A stretch of DNA of 64,000 nt, taken from Cryptomeria japonica. Taxonomy: Eukaryota; Streptophyta; Pinopsida; Cupressales; Cupressaceae. Position 1 is the first letter of the stretch, and the number at the start of each line of letters is the position of its first letter. The notes under the pieces were generated by a model. It searched no databases. It saw only the letters and a program-made list of their open reading frames with translations, and was not told the DNA's origin. The position numbers were made by a program, and so were the translations under genes. The stretch covers positions 814,036,569 to 814,100,568 of the forward strand of contig NC_081414.1 in the NCBI RefSeq assembly GCF_030272615.1. The letters run 5' to 3'. Of the stretch, positions 1 to 11,338 are shown one piece after another.

Positions 1-121
1 AAATAATCCAAATATACAAAATATGTCAAAACTGTGTCCAGTACAACGCATACAATGCTCAAAAATACAACAGAGACCATGTCTCTCAAGTATGACTATC
101 CCCTGATGAAGATGGTCTCGC

Positions 122-211
122 TCCAGATGTGCCCGCCCCTGGATCTCCAGGAGGGTCCTATCTTGCTCCAGATACACTCGCCCCTGGATCTCCAGGAGGG
201 TCCTGTCTTGC
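122..211. repeat. Two tandem copies of a 45-bp unit
   Basis: The block starting TCCAGAT and holding CCCCTGGATCTCCAGGAGG occurs twice, 45 bp apart. Each unit contains the near-palindrome CTGGATCTCCAG. On the minus strand it would encode a short Gly/Pro/Asp-rich repeat downstream of the PMD pseudogene. No function can be assigned. Confidence 0.7.
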
Positions 212-574
212 CGGCCATGTCACACCTCAGCTCTCAGATCGTGTCCCAGTGGTTCGAGATCGACTCGATCTCGACTATGCAAAGCTCTCCACTCGCCGAT
301 CTCTGGGTACTGCAGCCTCATAATGCCGCCTATAATACTCTGCCTCCTGCACTCTCCGTGTCAGCTCTCTAAGGGTGTCTCTCAATGGACCACCCGTCGC
401 TGCTCTCTGTACACTTGCCAATGCCTCCTCCGCTCGTCCTCACCGCTCTATCTCAGTATCTCTCTCAGTGGTCAACAGAGAAATCTACCGCTGATAGGTC
501 AAAATCTGCGCCTGTAGCTGCTGAACGGTAATCTACAGGGTCTGGATCTGTGCATCCTCCACATGACCTGGCAC

Positions 575-2044
575 TCAAACCCGCAGCGGTACATGTGCTG
601 GCGCCACCCCTCCCACTCGCCCTATACTCAATACTGGAGGTGGGATTATATCTACCCTCCTCCTCTGTGCTGGTCTACTCAGCTCCTCCTCACCCCCCAC
701 TGCAGCTAACACCTCCATCACTCTCCCCTCTCTCTTGGCTCCGATAGCCAATCCTCCTCTCCCTCTCTCAATCCTCCCTTGTCGTACCGCTCTCTCCACA
801 CCTCTACCTCCCCGCCTCCCTCTAGCTCCTCTACCTCCTCCATCATCTCCATCATCTCCATCATCTCCCCCCTCCTCGCCATCCGAGTCAAACGCTGGCC
901 TCATCTCCTCTGAATCTGAGATCCTCGCCATTGCCCATGCAGCAAACAAACGGGCGAACTCATCTGTCATCCCTGCATCCTGTATCTCTGGGGCATAATC
1001 CTAGATCTGTCCTGCCAGCCCTGTAAACTCCTCTATAGCCACTGCACTATCAATAGTGGTCCCCCAATCAACCACATCCTATTGCCGCTGTGCATACAAA
1101 CATGCTCCCTAAGGAATCCCCTGCTGTCGCCCGTACTGTCGCAAAACTCGGGTCACCACAAACCGCTCAATAACGAATAGGGTCCTCTCAATCAGATACC
1201 TCATCATGAATACAAAAGGCATCTCTATCCCATCCTCTACCCATACCTCGCAACCTGTATACGGTCTCCAAGTGATCGTATCAATATCATCAAAAACCCT
1301 CCTCCAATGCTCTAGTTTGCCCAGCTTACGCTGGACAACTAGACCTTTATATCCGTAGGTGTATGCTGCACCTACAGGCCTATCTCTATCTGCCAGTGGT
1401 CTCGCTGCTAGAATGTGCTCCCAACACGATACCTGTAATAGGGTCACGCCAGCTGATAAGCTACCGTAACCGAGGTATACTACCTCATGCAAACTCCTAT
1501 AAAGATGAGCCAGCATCGCTGACCCCCATGAAAATATCCACCCCTGCATCACCATCTGCTCCAAAACTAGCCCCCATCCCACTGAAAATCCCTTTGACCT
1601 GCGATCAGGACAAAGGAATCCCCCAATGAATCCTACCAGTACAGATGGCAGCGGTGCATAATCCAGATCCAAAAACTCCTGCCAGGGGATCTCATATCCA
1701 CAGACAGTCTCATCATGAAATATGCGGCGCAGTGCCTCTGTGCCGCCCTCCTCTGACTACTCATAGGGTAGCAGTGCCCCTACCATAGGAATGCGCAAAA
1801 TCTGGTAGCAATCCTCCGGTGTCACTGTCATCTCTCCAGTGGCAAAATGAAAGGTGTTCGTGTCGCTATGCCACCTCTCTGCTAATGCTGTCAAAAGTCC
1901 CCAATTCATAGTGAACCAAGGCATATCCAGAAGAGAGGTCAATCCACATCTCTCTATGATGTCCAAATCTGCCTGTGACAATCTCGGTATCAGCGTCCAT
2001 GATCTCGGGAATCTCTCCCTCGACTGAACAATACCCAATCGCTC
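575..2044 (-). pseudogene. Antisense plant mobile domain (PMD, MAIN/MAIL-like) pseudogene of element E
   Basis: One minus-strand frame of about 490 codons matches the PMD protein of element A in layout: an IPRLSQADL-type start, the WFTMNWGLLTALAERW segment, the TFHFATGEMTVTPEDCYQIL segment typical of PMD proteins, a middle part with WGSAMLAHLYRSL, and an acidic Asp/Gly/Glu tail. The frame is broken by four stops, at 1757-1759, 1109-1111, 1079-1081 and 1001-1003. All four are TAG and all fit CAG-to-TAG changes. Just upstream of the coding frame is an acceptor-like TTGTTGACAG with the exon starting at 2044, the same place as the intron acceptor in element A. PMD proteins act in the nucleus in gene expression and transposon silencing in plants (known for MAIN and MAIL1); this copy cannot make a full protein. 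I did not find its exon 1. Confidence 0.75.
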
Positions 2045-2164
2045 CTGTCAACAAACCAAAAATATCCAATATCAATTTCCACATCAACACAAAGATATCA
2101 AAATCAAGCTTATATCAACAACATGAAACAATTTGCTCATCTACAATCAAAGTTCAAAATCCTA

Positions 2165-2350
2165 TCATTTCATATCAACTTGTAAAACAACTCAAGTTTT
2201 CAAAAACCATATCAAAACTTGTAAAACAACTCAAGTACCAAAATCACATAAACTTGTAAAACAACTCAAGTTTCCCACCCATATCAACTTGAAAAACAAC
2301 TCAAGTTTCCAACCCATATCGGCTTGTAAAAACAACTCAGGCTTTCATAC
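2165..2350. repeat. Five tandem units of about 39 bp with AACTTG...CAAGTT inverted arms
   Basis: The phrase AACTTGTAAAACAACTCAAG recurs about five times with diverged linkers. Each unit carries arms AACTTG and CAAGTT that can pair around a short loop. The array lies just upstream (minus sense) of the PMD pseudogene exon, in the position of the intron in element A. Confidence 0.75.
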
Positions 2351-2539
2351 ACATTGAACTTGAAACAGACCACGCAAATACATCATATTCTGATCAAAGC
2401 AACAGATTGATATCTATACATAACTTGAAAAATTGCACATCAAAACAAGTTATACAAATACTCATCTTGGATAAATTCATAAAAACATGACAGGCACACA
2501 AAACAAATTTTCAACTCGGCCAAAATTGCAAAATTTTTC

Positions 2540-3110
2540 TGATGCGCTAAAACACCCCCACGCGCTAGGCTGCCTCTCCTATGCGCTATTCTATCTAATC
2601 TATGCGCTAGATACAGTCTACGCGCTAAACTTTTCACCCAATGCGCTACCTGACCCACCCCATGCGCTAGAATCTGCCTACGCGCTAATCTACCCTTCCT
2701 AAGCACTACCCTTTTAGCCCTATGCACTAAGTTAGTCCTATGCGCTAAACCCCCTTCCCTATGCGAACCCCGGCGGCTTCTATGCGCTAGGTCATACCTA
2801 CGCGCTACCCTGTTGACGCGACGCGCTACCAAACACAATATATGCGCTATTTTCTATGCATGCGCTAACCTAGAAGTTTTATGCGCTAGCCTACATTTTT
2901 CGAACTCGACCCCTAATTTAAAGTCAACGCGCTACTTGACACTTCGTATGCGCTACTGTTGACCTTAGATGCACTAAAACGTCAGACCCAAACTTTGAAA
3001 ATCAAAAAACGCTTAAAAATGACAAAATAAAAAATCCAAAAGGGGTCAAAAACGTTGACTTACTGGTGGTCCACGCGCTACAAGTCTCCGGTATCTCCGG
3101 ACGCGCTCGA
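2540..3110. repeat. Degenerate array of a 21-bp unit with core YGCGCTA
   Basis: About 20 copies of ATGCGCTA or ACGCGCTA follow each other at roughly 21-bp spacing, with degenerate spacers. On the minus strand the period stays in frame over about 100 codons and reads as a seven-residue pattern around LAHR, but there is no sign that this is translated. The array occupies the stretch between the PMD exon and the 3' LTR of element E. Confidence 0.8.
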
Positions 3111-3567
3111 AACGGTGTCTGTGATAAGGAATAGGCATTTTCTCTCCAGAGCAAATTCTCTTTCTTCAAAAGTCAACAAAGCACAAATGAACCTAATTTG
3201 AGCCCTTTTCCCCTTTTATAAGAGGAAAATGAAATTAGGGTTAGCCGTATGGACCTGTAAAATGGTCGCGGTCTCCCCTATCCCAAAACAGTTGTAACTT
3301 ATCGGAAGATGAATCAATCTGCACACTTTTTACATACATGAAATCATACACATCATACAAACTTCATCAATTTAAAATCAAAATTTTTTCAAAAAAATTG
3401 ATTCATCTCCCGAGGGGGCATCATCATCAAATATCGAATCTGGGACATCACATCAAATCTGGGGCACGACTGGCAAATCAAAAGAGCGACACAAAAATTG
3501 TATTTAATCATAAAAATCACAAAAACACATCATTTTCTTTGAAATAACATGTGCACACACGTCACTT
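3111..3567. other. 3' internal non-coding stretch of element E
   Basis: No coding frame of note. It may hold the promoter and first exon of the antisense PMD gene, by analogy with element A, but I could not identify an ATG-to-GTGAGT exon here. Confidence 0.5.
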
Positions 3568-3582
3568 CAAAGAGGGGCAAAA
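3568..3582 (+). promoter_or_regulatory. Polypurine tract of element E
   Basis: CAAAGAGGGGCAAAA lies directly before the TGTAGACG start of the LTR. This is the expected site for plus-strand DNA priming in reverse transcription. Confidence 0.7.
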
Positions 3583-5007
3583 TGTAGACGTATAAAAATG
3601 ACCATATTCCTAAATGAATATTTTATGTTCATTTCCCTATTTAATTAAATCCAATTTAATTAAATTCTTCTATTTTATTAAGTGAATTACTCAATTTATT
3701 TAAATAAAATTCACTATACCCATTTAATGAATAAATAATTTTATTCAATTAAATCCCCCCTATCCACTTTCAATTAAATTCAAATTTTAATTAAATAGTT
3801 ATCCTAAATTGAATAGATCTAATTTATTTAATTGCAACCAAATTGAATTAAATCATTTATTTCAATTAAATCCTATTATCCCCCCCATCCACTTGCAAAA
3901 TCCTAAACCCCTTTCTAATCCCTTCTAGAATCCTCTAATTGCTTCTAATTAACCTAACCCTCCTCTAAACTTTGTCACATCCCTAAGCAAAGGGAAGTCA
4001 CTTCTCAAAAACCTTAAAGTCTTTGATAACCATTAAAGGTTTTCAACCTTCAACCACCAAAATCCTTAAAGTCTTTGAAAACCATTGAAGGCTTCCAACC
4101 TTCAACCACTTAATCCCCAAAGTCTCCAATAACCATTAATGGTTAATTCAAACCCTCCCACATGGTTAAAACATTTGTTTTAACTCAACCTCTACCCAAC
4201 TCAAAGGTCTCATCAGGCCATTAATGCTTTGACCATGATTATCTCTTAATCATTTGCACAAAGGTTTATCCTTGGATTAACTCTTAATCCAGTGGGTAAG
4301 CCTAATTTAGACTTGACCCTTAGCCTTTAGATAACCATGAGGTCTTCTCAGGCCTTTAATGCCTCCAACCTCTTCTCTCAACCCAACCCTATGTTGACAC
4401 TTGTCACCATTTCATTGGTGCCAATTGTGCACATGGATCCCCAACTTTCAAACTTGGCCCTTGATTAAACCATTCAATCTTGACCATCCATTGCCCTGTT
4501 TGTGCTATAAATAGAGCTCTCATTCCTCCATTTTTAACAATCATCTTTCAAATTTGAAGCATTATACTTATGCTCAAATTATTTCAAGCTTTCATTTCAT
4601 ATATGCTCATCATTTAGCCTCTTTTAGATCATAAATTAGACTAATATGCATGCTTAGATTACTTTCTTTATCATTTTAGTTCAATTATAGACTAAATATA
4701 GTATGCTAGGATAGTATTCATACTAATCTCATCATCTTATCATCTAGTTTATTGCATTTTAGCATCATACATAGCTTACAACACATCTCATACTAAATTT
4801 AGCAAAAGCATCTCTCGTTCTCATATTTGCCATCCCTAAACCATTTTGCTCAGTAATCTGAGAGCAAAAATGTTGGTTTGAGGGACATTGTGAAATAGAG
4901 AACCATAGGACCCTCCTTGGGAAGCTGAGTAACACTATGTTACTCCATAGCTTGCATCAAGAAGTCCTGTGTGTGTGTGTGGACTAGTATTTAACTAAAT
5001 TTTCACA
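3583..5007 (+). repeat. 3' LTR of element E
   Basis: It starts TGTAGACG after the purine tract and ends near TTTTCACA, beyond which copia coding sequence (element D) resumes on the minus strand. It is about 1425 bp and AT-rich, with a good TATA box about two thirds along. The end is inferred; no second LTR is in the window for comparison. Confidence 0.65.
4506..4514 (+). promoter_or_regulatory. TATA box in the LTR of element E
   Basis: TATAAATAG in the context GTGCTATAAATAGAGCTC is a typical plant TATA box and marks the likely U3/R region. Confidence 0.65.
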
Positions 5008-5009
5008 TT

Positions 5010-5798
5010 TTAAGTTTTATTCGCCCACTTTTCCACCATACAATTACCTTTTGTCTGAGTATCGGTTTCAATCTCCAATCTAGATCTATTAATGATTTTG
5101 CATTTTCTATCCTTGAATTGTAATTGAAATCCCTTATCCACCAATTGACCTACACTCAAAATATTATGCCTTAAACCTTCACCATAATAAAAATTATTAG
5201 TATTGTGCTTACCATCTAATGATATAGTTCATTTTTCTTTGATCATTCATGCTTTGTCATCTCCAAATCTAACCAGACCGCCATCAAATTCTTGCAAAGA
5301 TAGAAACTTCATTTTATCTCCAGTCATATGATGTGAACATCCAATGTCAATTACCCATTCATTCTTATCTTCAATTTTAGTAGCAAGTGCCTTCTCTTTA
5401 GGTACATTCTCTTCCAGTGCCTAAACATCTTCCTTGATAGCTAGGAATACCCATTCCTTTCCATTATCGGAACCACTAGCAGAGTCTTGTACCGATTAAT
5501 CATTAGAATTAGTCACGCATTCCTCATCCAAAATGTAGCATGATTTATCTCTAGTTTTCTTGTACTTATATTTGTTTTAATAACCAGGGTTAGGCTTAAA
5601 ATATCTACTAGCTCTTTCTTCAAATTTTGAATTCTTTTAAGGACATCTAGATGCAAAATGACCTATCTTATTACATGCAAAATATTTAAAAGGTGATATT
5701 ACTTCATACTTACTTCCTACCGGTCCTTTAGGTACTCTTCTAGAAAATAGGGCTTCAAATTTCTCAAATTCTTCATCTTATCTCTTCATATCATCCAA
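5010..5798 (-). pseudogene. Copia pol fragment: zinc knuckle, protease, GAG-pre-integrase
   Basis: Downstream of gag in the minus sense there is a zinc knuckle around 5640-5700 (ACNKIGHFASRC) whose first cysteine is read as tyrosine. The copia aspartic protease signature WVIDIGCSHHMTGD follows near 5330-5372. Then comes the GAG-pre-integrase segment (LRHNILSVGQLVDKGF) near 5090-5160. Several stops interrupt the frame. In a working element these parts process Gag-Pol and lead into integrase. The frame ends where element E is inserted. Confidence 0.8.
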
Positions 5799-6524
5799 TT
5801 ATTTTGCATACAAATCTTTCCAATCTTGCTTGCCAGTTGATGATGTAAATGCATGAAAAGCAAGTTTAGACTTCACTGCTCGAGAAGGTCGAAATTCTTC
5901 AAGCTCAAAAGAAGATAATTTCCCAACCAAGGTATCTCCATAGACAAAAGTATTAGCCATTGTTCTCAATTCATTAATTGCATTAGCATTCATCTTATAA
6001 GCTAGTGGCAAAGATCTCAGAACTTTAGAAACTATTTCATCTTCACTCAGAGATCCACCACAACATTGAATACCCATAACAATTTCATTTACCCTTTCCA
6101 TGAATGCAGTAATCCTTTCATCTTCTTCCATCTTCAAGTTTTCATATCTCACCCAGTAACCATCAAGTTTAGCAATCTTAACAGTAGGGTCACCTTCATT
6201 TAGAGTCTCCAATGTGTCCCATATAGCCTTTGTTGTTGATTTGTCAGTTAATCCCATTATTTGTTGATCAAAAAGTGCATACAAGAAGGCTTCTATAGAT
6301 CTACAATCATTCTCAAGCTCCTTATCCAAGTTTGTTGGAGGAGGATTTCCAGATGCCGGATTAAAAGGAGTAACACCATTCTCTGTTATTTCCCAAATTT
6401 CCTTACCAAGACATCTCAGATGAGTTTCCATCTAAATCTTCCATTCTCTATAATTGGTTCCACCAAGCCTAGGAATTTCTCTCTGAAAGATAGCAACAGA
6501 TGAACTTGAACTATTAGTCACCAT
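5799..6524 (-). pseudogene. gag: Copia gag (UBN2 family) of element D
   Basis: The likely start is the ATG at 6522-6524, because the N-terminal RLGGTNYREWK motif, usual at the front of copia Gag proteins, lies before an in-frame TAG at 6432-6434. After that stop the frame is open to 5799 and shows the UBN2 pattern: ALFDQQIMGLTDKSTTKAIWDTL, LKMEEDERITAFMERVNEIV, LRSLPLAYKM. The stop replaces the residue that is usually Q before METHL, so CAG-to-TAG is likely. Gag would form the virus-like particle. About 240 codons of Gag core remain before further stops. Confidence 0.85.
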
Positions 6525-6566
6525 AGGATCTTCCTCAAGTGGTTAAGCTTTTGCAGAGAGGACCAA

Positions 6567-6579
6567 AGCTCTGATACCA
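6567..6579 (-). promoter_or_regulatory. Primer-binding site of element D (initiator tRNA-Met)
   Basis: The minus strand reads TGGTATCAGAGCT two bases after the LTR end. This is the standard plant copia primer site complementary to the 3' end of initiator tRNA-Met. Confidence 0.9.
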
Positions 6580-6581
6580 AT

Positions 6582-7788
6582 TGTTAGACAGTTAAAATAA
6601 TTGAAAGACAACTGAGAGGGGGGGAAGGTGAATCAGTTGTCACCAGATTACAAGAACCTTAAGAAATTAAAACTTTAATACCGGAACCCAAAATATCAAT
6701 ATCAGAATGCATAAACCAATTACTGAAATAGAAGATATGATAATTAAGAACAAGCAACAAATAGAGAATAAAGACCATCCACATGACACCAAGATTTGTA
6801 CATGGAAAACTCGGTAAAGGGAAAAACCATAATGGGAAGCCTACCCACATTTTGAAAAAATACTTCTGTAGTAAGTATGTGATTACAAATTGAGGGTCCT
6901 GCACTTGCAGGAAGGCCAACAGCCTATGGCACATTGCTCATTACAAAAAGGAGTCTCACTGACTACATAATAATCCAGACTACAATCCAAAAGAGAGAAT
7001 GAACTGTAATGATAGCATCTCCTATGCCTAAGTACAGTTCCAGTTAAGCTCAATATCGAAGGACTAAATCCTCTTACATAAACCCAACTCGATCACTAAT
7101 GATCGACCAAATCCTCTACATCAATGATTATTATATTTTTTGCTCCTTACATGTCCATACATGTTCTACAATGAGATCTTACATCATATATATACAAACC
7201 TTCGACCACAAACAATAAGGTCGGCCACAAGACAATAAAGCAATTACATAATTATAAAACATGTCGGCCTGAGACCAAACAAATAATATCCAACCCATAA
7301 GACATCCCGAAAACACATCGAAAAGATCAAACAACAAGTTACATTAAGTCGGTCCATAACCTAGATAATACTAAATACAATTTAGGTCCACAGACGCTAA
7401 AGCAATGATCCCAATCAGCCAAGTCTCAAACATGATCACCATTAGCATCCTGAATCTCTACTAGAAGCTCATCAACACCACTTATGCATAATATCAGAGA
7501 TCTTCAACAAAGCTCTATCGATGAAACCCTCATCGGATAAAAAAACCAAGCTTACAAACATATAGGATAACATCCGATCACCAAATCAAAACCAACTAAC
7601 TAAACATGAATCTGAGTAGCATGAATAAAAAATCTATGCCAATTCCATAAGCCAAAATATACTGGAGCATACCGGATCATCCTGATCTAACCAGCTAGAA
7701 ACCAAACATCCTATCGGGACCAGAAGGATATTGGTAAAGAAGCCAAAACAACTAGTGTTGACATCAATGATAAAACATCAATGCAACA
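6582..7788 (-). repeat. 5' LTR of element D
   Basis: In the minus sense it starts TGTTGCATTGATG and ends ACTGTCTAACA just before the primer site; about 1207 bp. It holds a TATATATA stretch near 7188-7197 and the CCATTATGGTTTTTCCC-like block common in plant copia LTRs. Confidence 0.7.
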
Positions 7789-7802
7789 CATAATCAATTC
7801 CT

Positions 7803-10294
7803 TCAAATGGCCAACAATCTGAGTTGGGTTGTAGCAGTTACCGAAGGAGTGACAATTGTCAGATTAAGTACTCCTTTTCCTTTATCAACCTCAGCGACCT
7901 TTACCTCTGCATCCTCAACATCCTTTTCCTCTTCTATATTATCTTTATCTTGTGCACCAATGTTACCACTTGGTGTAGTATCATCCTTTTGGACCTCAGG
8001 GGCTGCTGAACTGTCCACCACTGAAGGATTATCATAGGTCTCAACATCAAGTGATGTGTTACCTTGACCTTCAAGATGTCCCTCAAACTGAGTTTCACAC
8101 TTCTGACCACTGGAAACACCTTTCTTTTATGTCGGCTACGAAGACTTGAATGCATCTTTATACAGAGGATCGTTTCGAATTATCTTTTTCCATATGTCCT
8201 CAGTCTCCCTCCTCACCTCTTCCACTTGACCAATCATTAATCTGTTTACCCTATTTTTGCTTCTGAATTCTTTCTTGTTAGCTTATTCAATGTCTTTTGA
8301 CTTCATAATGAGTAACACAAGTGCAAACATTTATTAGTTCTCTTTCTTTTATTTCTCTATCAATCTTGCTAGTTGTTAGACTTCTTGCATCAATAATGTT
8401 GTACATATTTTTAGGGATAATACGCCCTAATTCAATCAAAGTCTTCCTAAAGTTATGCAAGTATAAATCTACAACTTCTTCAACCTTCTCTGATCTCCCT
8501 CATCTAGATGTTCATAATAGGCTCCAAGATTCTTCAAGTTCCCATCAACAATTATTTCATTTATTAGTTGATCTATTGACAATGGAGGAACAACTATGTA
8601 CTTACCTTGTAGGTCACTAGACTCAAGGTCTTTGTCAAGTTTACTTTTGACTTGTCTACCTCTTTTGGGTCTACCGATATGGACAAGTTCTGATTTAGAT
8701 TTCTTGCTTTGTTGGGCTCCACTGGGCTGCGACTTCCTCACCATTCTGAAAAATTCACCTTTCTTCGCCTTGCCAACTTCTTCCTCAAATTTTGTCTCAG
8801 AGGCTACCAGAGACACAACAACATAAGTCCTCTTGGGCTTCTCCTTTTTCTTCAACACACCTTTCCCAGATGGGCTAGGTCTTGAAGATGATACCATCGA
8901 AATAGGGTAGACTTGATCTCTTTAGGTTTGACCTTGGAGGGAATCAGATCAACCTTGGGCTTCTTAGATTCCTCTTTGGCGTCCTTCTAAGCATGTTCTT
9001 CTCTTGCCTACTTCACCTCTTCATGGGTGAATCCCATCTGCACGACCACCTCTTCTGCCATCTTTGTAATCTTCCTTTTCCTAGCAGGTGCAATAAATTG
9101 TCTATGCAATTCAAGGTCTTTCTCCTTGAATGTTCCAAATATTCCTTATTTAGGATCCACCTATTGACTCAATAAGTGTTGAGCATATGCCTTGAGAGTG
9201 ATAGAGTCAAATTCATACCCCATGAGCATGATCCATATTTTCCTACGCTCCACCGCTTCCATTTGACAATGATCTTTGTCTACCATGAAGTAAATGGTTT
9301 TCTCATACTTCTCAACAATATCCTTAGGGATCCTCTCTCTGTTTTTCATTGCTACTTGGAAGGATTTGAAGTATCCCCATAGAGAAGATATTCTCCTTGT
9401 AGCATCTCCAATTCCCCATAAACCTTCTTTAATTTGTATCGCTACCAGTCTATCATAGGCTCATTGGACCTTTCCTTTCACAATGGGTATCTCATTCAAG
9501 AAATATAAGGCCAAGCCAATAAGAAGAGTTCCATATTTGAAAGTGTGCTTTTTATCTTGCTTAATATTCAAATTTCTTATCAACTCATTCGGGACTATGC
9601 ATAGGTCATACCTTTTGTCATCTTTCAATATTTGATAGGGTGAGTATATAGAAGTACTGGAAACAGAATTGTGTCTGATGGACTGGTAAACCTTGTATCC
9701 GACCACCATAGAATCAAACTTCAAATAATTCTCCAGAATGTTGTTTATGATCATTTCTCTGATGTCAAATTTGTAACTAGTAGTAGCTATCACTGTGTCA
9801 TTTGATACTTTCATGAAGATAGGTACTTCACTAGTTTCATTGAGGCATGTCACGACTTGGATTGTCTATTTGGTAATCTTGTGGGGCCTTCCAAGCCATA
9901 TAAACTCATCATGAACTCGACTGAGAATGTACCATATCCATTCTACTTCGCCAAACAACAGAATATGAAAGAACTGTGAAAAACCCTTGTCCCGAAGAAC
10001 TTTGTAATTAGGTTTGAGGTTTCCCAAACTATCCACTAAGTGATTATTATATAGGTTCAACATATCTACGTTACCAAGCTCCTCGAGATCACAATGGATG
10101 CATGCCCTAATATCTTCATTATGAAGCATTTCGTAGGGTACTGATGAAAATGCACCTTCTGTATCATCTTCAACAGACTTAAAGGGTTGTTTCTTGAATA
10201 CAAGTCTGGCCCAATCCTTAGTCTCCATGACCAATGGGGTAGAAACGCCATAAGTTGAAGCCATTTCAAATTTAGGGTTTGCAGAAATAGACAA
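7803..10294 (-). pseudogene. Unknown long ORF (ORF2) of element C, decayed
   Basis: A protein of about 830 codons starts MSISANPKFEM at 10294. The first 380 codons (to 9161) keep one frame with stops near 9863 (TAG), 9459 (TGA) and 9159 (TAG). A frameshift near 8900 leads into a Lys/Ser-rich basic part (8469-8897), then more stops, then an acidic Glu/Asp-rich tail (7803-8021). The front looks globular, with W-rich stretches such as EVEWIWYILSRVHDEFIWL. I do not recognise a family and assign no function. It lies about 360 bp downstream of the gag stop of C on the same strand, which suggests an accessory ORF of that element. It could instead be a captured host gene. Confidence 0.55.
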
Positions 10295-10656
10295 TCTGAA
10301 TAGATAAATAACTTGACTTGCAACCGAGCACTAAAATTTACTCTAGAATCATTGAAATCATTGAATCACTTTGCTCTCCTTCTCTACACTATTCACTTGA
10401 TCGTATTGTGATAAATGAAGTTGTCAAATGCCTTTTTAACCTTCAAAAACCTAATTTTCTATTGCAATAAATGTTGCAATTGATTACCATGATTTTCACA
10501 GAGTTGCTTACCAAAGCACCAATTCATCTCTGAAACTTCCAGATAACATCCGCACATATGATTTAAGCCTTTTGCAACCTTCTGGAAACAATTACAAATC
10601 ATCGAAGAGGGGTTTCTTAGAATATGCATCAAAAGTTCCCCCTAAGGCATAAAGCC
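10295..10656. other. Spacer between gag and ORF2 of element C
   Basis: No coding frame is seen. Just after the gag stop the minus strand reads CCTTAGGGGGAACTTTTGATG, a purine-rich phrase resembling the GGGGGA blocks seen in copia elements. Confidence 0.4.
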
Positions 10657-11333
10657 CTAGTTACCAGATGAAGATCCTACACTAGATTCGGTTGTAGATC
10701 CATTTTCTACTCTAGATTCATCTTTTCTGACCCACATCTTCTCATGTTTGTCTCTGATCTCTTCCACCTTTGTCTTTCCCTTCTCATCTGATTTGTTCTT
10801 TTCTACTGGGGCACTACCCTTACTTTTGCGGTACTTTGCAAATGATCGGTTTTGTTACATGCACGGCAAACAACATTTCTCTGCATAGGTTTGAAGTTCA
10901 TCTGATTTGGTCTCATCCTACACTGGTTAGAGATATGTCCAAACATCCCACAAGCATAACACCTCTTGTTTTGGAAGTTATTCACTATCGCTCTACACAT
11001 ATTTGACTTGTGACCAAAATTATTGCATATGAAACACTGACCGATAAAGGTAGGAGCATTATTCATGTTTTTCATTTCATTATTCATCGTACTTCTACAT
11101 TGATTTGCCATATTACCGAATTTATTGCTAGTAAAGCATCTATCATTGAATTTATGACCATTAGGTTGTCTTACTAGAGGATTCTAGTTTTTATTCTGAT
11201 CAAGTTTTGCATTTCCTTGTCTAGATCAGCAGGCTTCACCTTTCTCAAATCCAAGTCCTTGCATGTCCTTTCCATGTCTCTGACTTTCGAGCATCTCATC
11301 AAGCCTTGCTGAGCTAGATTTGAATTTTTCTTT
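10657..11333 (-). pseudogene. gag: Gag of element C, 3' half with multiple zinc knuckles
   Basis: In the minus sense it begins KEKFKSSSARLDEMLESQR and GLGFEKGE, a copia Gag hallmark. A row of knuckles follows: a degenerate one (NKFGNMANQC), CFICNNFGHKSNMC, CYACGMFGHISNQC, and CRACNKTDH. In the last the frame is lost by one base and resumes as AKYRKSKG. The tail is Lys/Glu/Ser-rich and ends with TAG at 10657-10659. Two stops lie before the first knuckle. Zinc knuckles bind the element RNA for packaging; four in a row is more than the usual one or two. Confidence 0.75.
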
Positions 11334-11338
11334 GTAGT

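Larger units (their letters stand above)
1..5007 (+). mobile_element. Element E: 3' part of a Ty3/gypsy-type LTR retrotransposon
   Basis: Only the 3' part is in the window; the 5' LTR and pol would lie to the left. The visible order is an antisense plant-mobile-domain pseudogene, two tandem-repeat arrays, a polypurine tract and a 3' LTR with a TATA box. The same order (antisense PMD ORF, repeat-filled stretch, purine tract, LTR) is seen in element A, which places E in the same broad Tat-like group although its LTR is different. To its right the coding sequence of copia element D resumes at once, so E is inserted in D. The right border is inferred from a TG...CA rule only, because the other target duplication is outside the window. 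Confidence 0.65.
5008..7788 (-). mobile_element. Element D: 5' part of a Ty1/copia retrotransposon
   Basis: Read on the minus strand: LTR, tRNA-iMet primer site, gag with a UBN2 domain, zinc-knuckle remnant, protease with the IDIGCSHHMTGD signature, and the GAG-pre-integrase segment. It is then cut by element E. The 3' half would lie left of the window. Its outer LTR edge abuts sequence assigned to element C, so D is probably inserted in C, but a target duplication cannot be checked here. Confidence 0.75.
7789..11338 (-). mobile_element. Element C, downstream part (3' gag and ORF2)
   Basis: Minus-strand continuation of the element whose LTR, primer site and 5' gag lie at 36483-37953. The gag frame runs straight across the B1 insertion: it is cut after ATANDY on the right and resumes with KEKFKSSSARLDEM on the left. 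Downstream of gag is a second long decayed ORF. No RT, RNase H or integrase is visible, so C as seen is gag plus an unknown ORF, unless pol lies beyond the left edge. Confidence 0.75.

Noticed and set aside
2440-2838. A 132-codon Arg/His-rich frame on the minus strand as a real protein
   Set aside because: It is a by-product of the 21-bp array being a multiple of three, and there is no independent evidence of coding.
2540-3110. Regular short repeats that could be taken for a CRISPR array
   Set aside because: The repeat core is only 7-8 bp, spacers are similar to one another, there are no cas genes, and the DNA is from a plant nucleus.
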